Source: Oscillospiraceae bacterium (lineage in GTDB: Bacteria; Bacillota; Clostridia; Oscillospirales; Ruminococcaceae). Taken from it: DNA of 33,469 nucleotides. The first letter of the stretch is position 1; each line of letters opens with the position of its first letter. Location of the stretch: contig WRBI01000029.1 of assembly GCA_009784625.1 (NCBI GenBank), positions 1-33,469 on the forward strand, written 5' to 3'. The notes beneath the pieces were generated by a model. The model searched no databases. It had not been told where the DNA came from and saw only the letters and a list, made by a program, of their open reading frames with translations. Position numbers and translations under genes: made by a program. This document shows positions 29,829 to 33,469 of this stretch, one piece after another.

Positions 29829-30029
29829 TTAATCTTTTTCTTCCTCTTTTTCTTTTGGCGTCAAGCGTGCTTTGATAACGGCCGCCACACCAAACCCAAC
29901 GCCGCCGGCAATCGCACCGCCTATCGCACCGCCCAGCCCAAACGCTATGTTCAAAAAGACAAAAGTGAGAATGGCCAGGATAACGCCCAAAACCGTATTG
30001 CCTTTTGAACCGGATAAAAAGTTTTTCAT
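29829..30029 (-). CDS. Small glycine-zipper membrane protein, function unknown
   Basis: A 66-residue protein, start MKNFLSGSKGNTVLGV, with a membrane segment at about 14-30 (VILAILTFVFLNIAFGL) and a glycine-zipper segment GGAIGGAIAGGVGFGVAAV at about 31-49, then a basic and acidic tail. ATG 30029 has GGAGG nine bases upstream; the open frame to 30134 includes the promoter and is not used. I do not recognise a family. The gene has its own promoter and appears to be co-transcribed with tRNA-Thr. Confidence 0.75.
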   Translation of the reverse strand: MKNFLSGSKGNTVLGVILAILTFVFLNIAFGLGGAIGGAIAGGVGFGVAAVIKARLTPKEKEEEKD

Positions 30030-30085
30030 AAAATAGCCTCCGGTAAGTAAATAAATCGAACACCATTTGGCGAACGCCGAGATAC

Positions 30086-30115
30086 AGTATACCACACCGA
30101 CGACACAAAAGTAAA
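30086..30115 (-). promoter_or_regulatory. Promoter of the small membrane protein and tRNA-Thr
   Basis: Minus strand: TTTACT (30110-30115), 18 bases, TATACT (30086-30091) with a TGG extension directly before it. The -35 overlaps the T tract of the PBP terminator. Confidence 0.7.
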
Positions 30116-30139
30116 GCGGACAGGCTATGCCCATCCGCT
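30106..30139 (-). terminator. Probable terminator of the PBP gene
   Basis: Minus strand: AGCGGA-T-GGGC pairs with GCCT-G-TCCGCT and is followed by TTACTTTTG. The stem has small internal mismatches. Confidence 0.62.
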
Positions 30140-30146
30140 GAGGTGG

Positions 30147-32492
30147 TTATCCAAAAAGTCCGGGGGAGCCTATGTCTGTGCCCATTCCGCCCGCTGCCTG
30201 CCATTGTTCGGGTGTCATTCCAAAGCTGAAAGGCGTGCCGTCACTGCCATCATTATCGCCGCTGCTGCTGTCAAACGTATCTTCCTGCGCTTCGACAAAA
30301 CCAAACCGGTGGATGATACACTGGCTGGGCAAGCGGCTGGTATACCACCCCGATCCGGTGGCCGGGCAGAAAGCGGTCGCGAGCCCGCCGCTGGCCAGAC
30401 AATAAGTCATCGACTGAACATTTGGGCTGTCCGGGAATGAGATGACCTCTTTGTCCTCATGCAAAGGGGCCATAAAGCTCCGCCAAAGGATAGGCGGCGG
30501 ATACCGCAAACCCTGATAACCCACGCTGTTCGGGACGACAAACCGCCGCCCGTTCGCGTCCACAACCACGCGGGTTGTGCGGTCAAAGCCCAGCCAGGCC
30601 GGCGCCACATAGTAGGGCGTCATCCCGACAAACCACTGGTTGACGTCGTCCTGCGAAGTGCCGGTCTTGCCGGCCACCGGCATTCCGCCGGGCAGGCGCG
30701 CGTCGGAACCCGTACCCATGCTGCCGGTAACCGTGTGCTGCAGCAGCCGGTTCATGACCACCGAAGTCTCGCGGCTGATGACCGGTATCGGGTCGCTTCT
30801 GTTCTCGTGGATGATATCCCCGGCCGCGTTTTCAATCCGGGTATATGAGAAGGGCCGGATGTAATAGCCGCCGTTGTTAAAGATGTTGTAAGCCGCCGCC
30901 ATCTCAAGCGGGGATACCCCGTGGGTGAGCGCGCCCAGCGACATCGGGCTGAGCGCGATGTCGGTGTAAACGCGGTCCCCCCGCACTTCGTGGTCAACCA
31001 GGCCGGTAAACTGCAAATCGTTGCGCAAAAAGTGGAAGACCTGATCGGGGCCGAGCTCCTGCACCATCTTGGCGGCCACTGTGTTAACCGAGCGGCGGAG
31101 TGCGAGGTCAATGGTGATCGGGCCCATAAATCCGCTGTACCAGTTGACCGGCGACCAGCCGTCTACCGTGTTGGTCAGCGGACTGTCTTCGATGATGGTC
31201 GACCAGGTGAAGAAGCCGCGGTCAATCCCGAGGGCAAAGGGGCCGATCGGCTTGAGGGCCGAGCCGGGGTGGCGGCGGGACATGGTCGCCCGGTTAAAGG
31301 TGCGGTGGCCGATCTTTTCGCCGATGCCGCCGACTGTCGCGAGAATCCTGCCCTCCGGGTCAAGGATCACGGTTGCGCTCTGCGGATATTCGCCGCCGCG
31401 AATGTTGACCGGCGGGAAGCGCTCGGTGGTCAAAAAGAAATCTTCAAGGTAAGCCTGCATCTCAAGGTCGACTGTTGTGTGAATCCGAAAGCCGCCGGAC
31501 ATGAGTTCCCTGTTGGCCTCCTGGCGGGTCATCCCGAAATAGCGCTGAAAGTCGGCGATGACTTCTTCGATGACCCGGTCGACAAAGTAACTGGATGACT
31601 GGATGATCGCGCCGGTTTCGGCTTCGTGGTCGCGCAGGATAAGCTCTTCGCTGATCGCCTGGTTGTACTGTGCGGTTGTGATCATCCCCTGATCATGCAT
31701 CTCCCACAGGATATGAAGCTGGCGGAGGCGGTGGTCTTCGGGGTTAACGTAGGGGTTGTACCGCCCGGGGAACTGGGTAATCCCGACCAGGGCGGCCGAT
31801 TGGGCGATGGAAAGGTCAACCGCGTCTATCCCAAAGTAAAAGTTGGCTGCCGCCTGAATCCCGTTTGTGCCGTTGCCCAGCGGGATCAGGTTGAGGTACG
31901 CTTCAAGGATATCCTCCCGCGAGTAACGGGTAGAAAGGTCAAGCGCGCGGAAAATCTCCTGCACTTTGCGGTCAACCCGGGCTTCACTGTCCCCCGTTAC
32001 ATTCTTGACCACCTGTTGGGTAATGGTCGAGCCGCCGCCGGTGGTTGTCCCCTGAATGGTGCCGAACATTCCGACAAAAGCGCCGACCGTCCGCCGCCAG
32101 TCCACCCCGCCGTGCTCCCAAAAGCGCCGGTCTTCAACAGCGACCGCCGCGTACATGACCCATGGGCTGATCTCTTCAAAATCAACCCAGGTGCGGTCTT
32201 CGCCGCCAAAGTGCAAGCGGGCCAGAACGACTTCCTCACCGTTTGCGTCCTGGGCGAGAATAAGGGAGGTATAGCCCATGCGCACGGCTTCAAGGTCGAT
32301 GTGGTTGTCCGCGCTGAGCAATTGGAGAATATAAACAGCGGTCACGCAGGCGACAATACAGCCGGTGATGACGCCAACCATAAAAAAGGTAGCAATCACC
32401 CGGCCGATCATGACAAAGACGCCTTTGATCATCCGGCCAACGCCCATCGCCGGCCGGCCGGCCTCCTCGTGTTGTTGCGGATTGTGATCCAT
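30147..32492 (-). CDS. Class A penicillin-binding protein (PBP1, transglycosylase/transpeptidase)
   Basis: A bifunctional cell-wall enzyme of 781 residues, anchored by one membrane helix (about 30-60, FMVGVITGCIVACVTAVYIL). The glycosyltransferase domain has EDRRFWEHGGVDWRR, GGGSTITQQVVKN and KVQEIFRALDLSTRYSREDILEAYLN. The transpeptidase domain has the Ser-x-x-Lys motif in HPGSALKPIG, RSVNT as SxN, and AGKTGTSQD as KTG. A short tail with two Cys follows the transpeptidase. The start is ATG 32492 behind GGAGG; the longer frame to 32558 lacks such a site. It is transcribed divergently from the BofC-like gene. Confidence 0.95.
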   Translation of the reverse strand: MDHNPQQHEEAGRPAMGVGRMIKGVFVMIGRVIATFFMVGVITGCIVACVTAVYILQLLSADNHIDLEAVRMGYTSLILAQDANGEEVVLARLHFGGEDRTWVDFEEISPWVMYAAVAVEDRRFWEHGGVDWRRTVGAFVGMFGTIQGTTTGGGSTITQQVVKNVTGDSEARVDRKVQEIFRALDLSTRYSREDILEAYLNLIPLGNGTNGIQAAANFYFGIDAVDLSIAQSAALVGITQFPGRYNPYVNPEDHRLRQLHILWEMHDQGMITTAQYNQAISEELILRDHEAETGAIIQSSSYFVDRVIEEVIADFQRYFGMTRQEANRELMSGGFRIHTTVDLEMQAYLEDFFLTTERFPPVNIRGGEYPQSATVILDPEGRILATVGGIGEKIGHRTFNRATMSRRHPGSALKPIGPFALGIDRGFFTWSTIIEDSPLTNTVDGWSPVNWYSGFMGPITIDLALRRSVNTVAAKMVQELGPDQVFHFLRNDLQFTGLVDHEVRGDRVYTDIALSPMSLGALTHGVSPLEMAAAYNIFNNGGYYIRPFSYTRIENAAGDIIHENRSDPIPVISRETSVVMNRLLQHTVTGSMGTGSDARLPGGMPVAGKTGTSQDDVNQWFVGMTPYYVAPAWLGFDRTTRVVVDANGRRFVVPNSVGYQGLRYPPPILWRSFMAPLHEDKEVISFPDSPNVQSMTYCLASGGLATAFCPATGSGWYTSRLPSQCIIHRFGFVEAQEDTFDSSSGDNDGSDGTPFSFGMTPEQWQAAGGMGTDIGSPGLFG

Positions 32493-32569
32493 ATAAGTCC
32501 TCCGTAATTGTAGCTGAAAAATAGGGATTAATGAAGTAACGGACGCGGCCAGATACAACGCTCACTGTT

Positions 32570-32578
32570 ATTGTACCA
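32570..32578 (-). promoter_or_regulatory. Candidate extended -10 promoter of the PBP gene
   Basis: Minus strand TGGTACAAT (TGn-TACAAT) about 80 bases ahead of the start codon. No good -35 is seen at normal spacing. Confidence 0.5.
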
Positions 32579-32636
32579 TAGATGACCGCACAATGGGATA
32601 GCTTTCACAAAAATTTTACTCATTTGTAAAGGCTGC

Positions 32637-32666
32637 GCATATGATACCGGACGACTGCCAAGAATA
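32637..32666 (+). promoter_or_regulatory. Candidate sporulation (sigma-F/G-type) promoter of the BofC-like gene
   Basis: GCATA (32637-32641), 15 bases, GCCAAGAATA (32657-32666) resembles the Bacillus sigma-F consensus GywTA and GgnRAnAnTw with one mismatch. No sigma-A promoter is evident. A hairpin with GCCGA/TCGGC arms lies between it and the gene. Confidence 0.35.
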
Positions 32667-32752
32667 ATGGCAAGAAATGTAACCGATTTGTTGCCGAGCT
32701 GTCGGCAGCTGTATGGGCGCACGACGACAGTATTTTGAAGGAGGCCGGCCAT

Positions 32753-33121
32753 ATGTTTGATAAGCGCTTGTTGGTGACCGGGGTGTCGCTTGTGTTGGTC
32801 GTAACCGCCTCAGCGATGGCAGCCATACTCCCAAACCGGGGAGAAGAGGCAGCCATACCGGTTGGGGAACCAATCACCCAAGAGAGGCCGGCCAGAAGAA
32901 CGATGCCAAGGCAAGAAGACCCGGAGCCGGAATATCTATACACAATTAGAGAACACGAAGGCCGGATTGCGGTCTTCAGTCCAAACGCAACCGAACCGGC
33001 AATGGTATTGGAAACCCTGATAAGACATCTGCCCGCCTACGATCAGATGGAACTGAGGGAAGGGATAAAAGTCTACACAATACAAGAACTAGAAGCAAGA
33101 CTGGAAGATTACACAAGCTGA
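32753..33121 (+). CDS. BofC C-terminal domain-like membrane-anchored protein
   Basis: A 122-residue protein with one N-terminal membrane segment (about 7-25, LLVTGVSLVLVVTASAMAAIL), a Pro/Glu/Arg-rich linker (about 28-58) and a C-terminal domain from YLYTIREHEGRIAVF to IQELEARLEDYTS. That domain matches the pattern of the BofC C-terminal family: a GkIaVF strand, LIRHLP, L..GIkVy and EL...LEDy. In Bacillus, BofC acts in forespore-to-mother-cell signalling; many Clostridia have such domains with no known role. The start is ATG 32753, eight bases after AGGAGG. It stops at the edge of the long repeat. Confidence 0.75.
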   Translation: MFDKRLLVTGVSLVLVVTASAMAAILPNRGEEAAIPVGEPITQERPARRTMPRQEDPEPEYLYTIREHEGRIAVFSPNATEPAMVLETLIRHLPAYDQMELREGIKVYTIQELEARLEDYTS

Positions 33122-33122
33122 T

Positions 33123-33469
33123 GTCAATTGACAATTGACAATTGACAATTGACAATTGACAGTTATGGTATCGCTACGCGATGATAAAAAAGAACAAAAC
33201 CCCGCGCGAAGCGCAAGCAACGGCAACGCCGGAGCGACGCCCAACCCACCACCAAAGGGCAATCCCGCGAGAGCGGGCAGCCCGGACTCTATAGACTTGC
33301 GACGACACGCGACCGATGCGAAGCATCGTGCGCGACCTACCGGGTAAGACTAATGTTAGCGAGTTTTATCGGGGGGTGCGGGGGATTCTTAAGGGGGGCC
33401 AGCTGGGGGCGAGCCCCCTGCCCCCCTTAAGTGCCCTTTTTCTGGTTACTCTTTTTGGGCAAGCAAAAA
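33123..33469. repeat. Long composite repeat, copy B (right part cut off by the window edge)
   Basis: It has six tandem ATTGACA-type heptamers (33124-33162), the hairpin ATCGC-TAC-GCGAT and then the same chain as copy A. Differences fall in paired positions: CGATGC-GAA-GCATCG (33314-33328), GGTAAGA with TTTTATC (33343-33370), and CTTAAGGGGGG with CCCCCCTTAAG (33388-33431). The next hairpin begins like copy A (GTTACTCTTTTT) and is cut at the end. Confidence 0.9.

Overview
The window looks like chromosomal DNA from a Gram-positive, Clostridia-type bacterium, probably of the Oscillospiraceae/Ruminococcaceae kind. This rests on gene content and signals, not on a search. The pointers are AGGAGG-type ribosome sites, frequent TTG and GTG starts, intrinsic terminators, a clostridial PBP1, a BofC-like domain as found in endospore-forming lineages, a tandem glycine riboswitch, and fairly GC-rich coding DNA. 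No phage, plasmid or transposase genes were seen. The genes are core metabolism and housekeeping; most of the unusual content is in repeats and RNA leaders between them.

Layout, left to right. (1) A repeat at the left edge, then phoH-ybeY-era (minus; rRNA maturation). (2) A zinc-uptake operon (minus): small Cys-rich membrane protein, znuA, znuC, znuB and a lipoprotein. (3) A plus-strand B12-binding radical SAM gene that appears leaderless, and a lipoprotein gene. (4) A cold-shock gene with a duplicated attenuator-like leader. (5) The fatty-acid cluster fabH-fabG-fabF-fabZ-acpP (minus), with fabD divergent behind a promoter overlapped by three tandem operator-like units. (6) btuC-btuD (minus) under a cobalamin riboswitch, divergent from pyrB-pyrI, whose leader carries a short ORF, a U-rich tract and a terminator. 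(7) The complete glycine cleavage operon gcvT-gcvH-gcvPA-gcvPB-lpd (minus) under a tandem glycine riboswitch. (8) A large triple-PAS hybrid histidine kinase. (9) tRNA-Thr(CGT) behind a 66-residue membrane protein gene, a class A PBP, and a divergent BofC-domain gene. (10) A repeat running off the right edge.

Two related repeat families run through the window. The short form (about 90-125 bp) has tandem TTGACAR heptamers at one end, one or two central hairpins, and inverted heptamers at the other end. It sits between era and ybeY, at three places in the fab cluster, and between gcvPB and lpd, and sometimes provides the stop codon of the neighbouring gene. The long form (over 400 bp) starts with the same heptamers and hairpin and continues into a chain of hairpins whose stems differ between copies by compensatory changes. 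One long copy lies between pyrI and lpd; the other two are cut by the window edges, so the window may be a contig broken at this repeat. The covarying long repeat is the best candidate here for an undescribed system. The csp leader, the fabD operator array, the pyrB leader and the two unrecognised zinc-operon proteins come next.

Limits: starts were chosen by ribosome-binding sites and family length; promoters, operators and RNA folds were found by eye; no database search or folding program was run.
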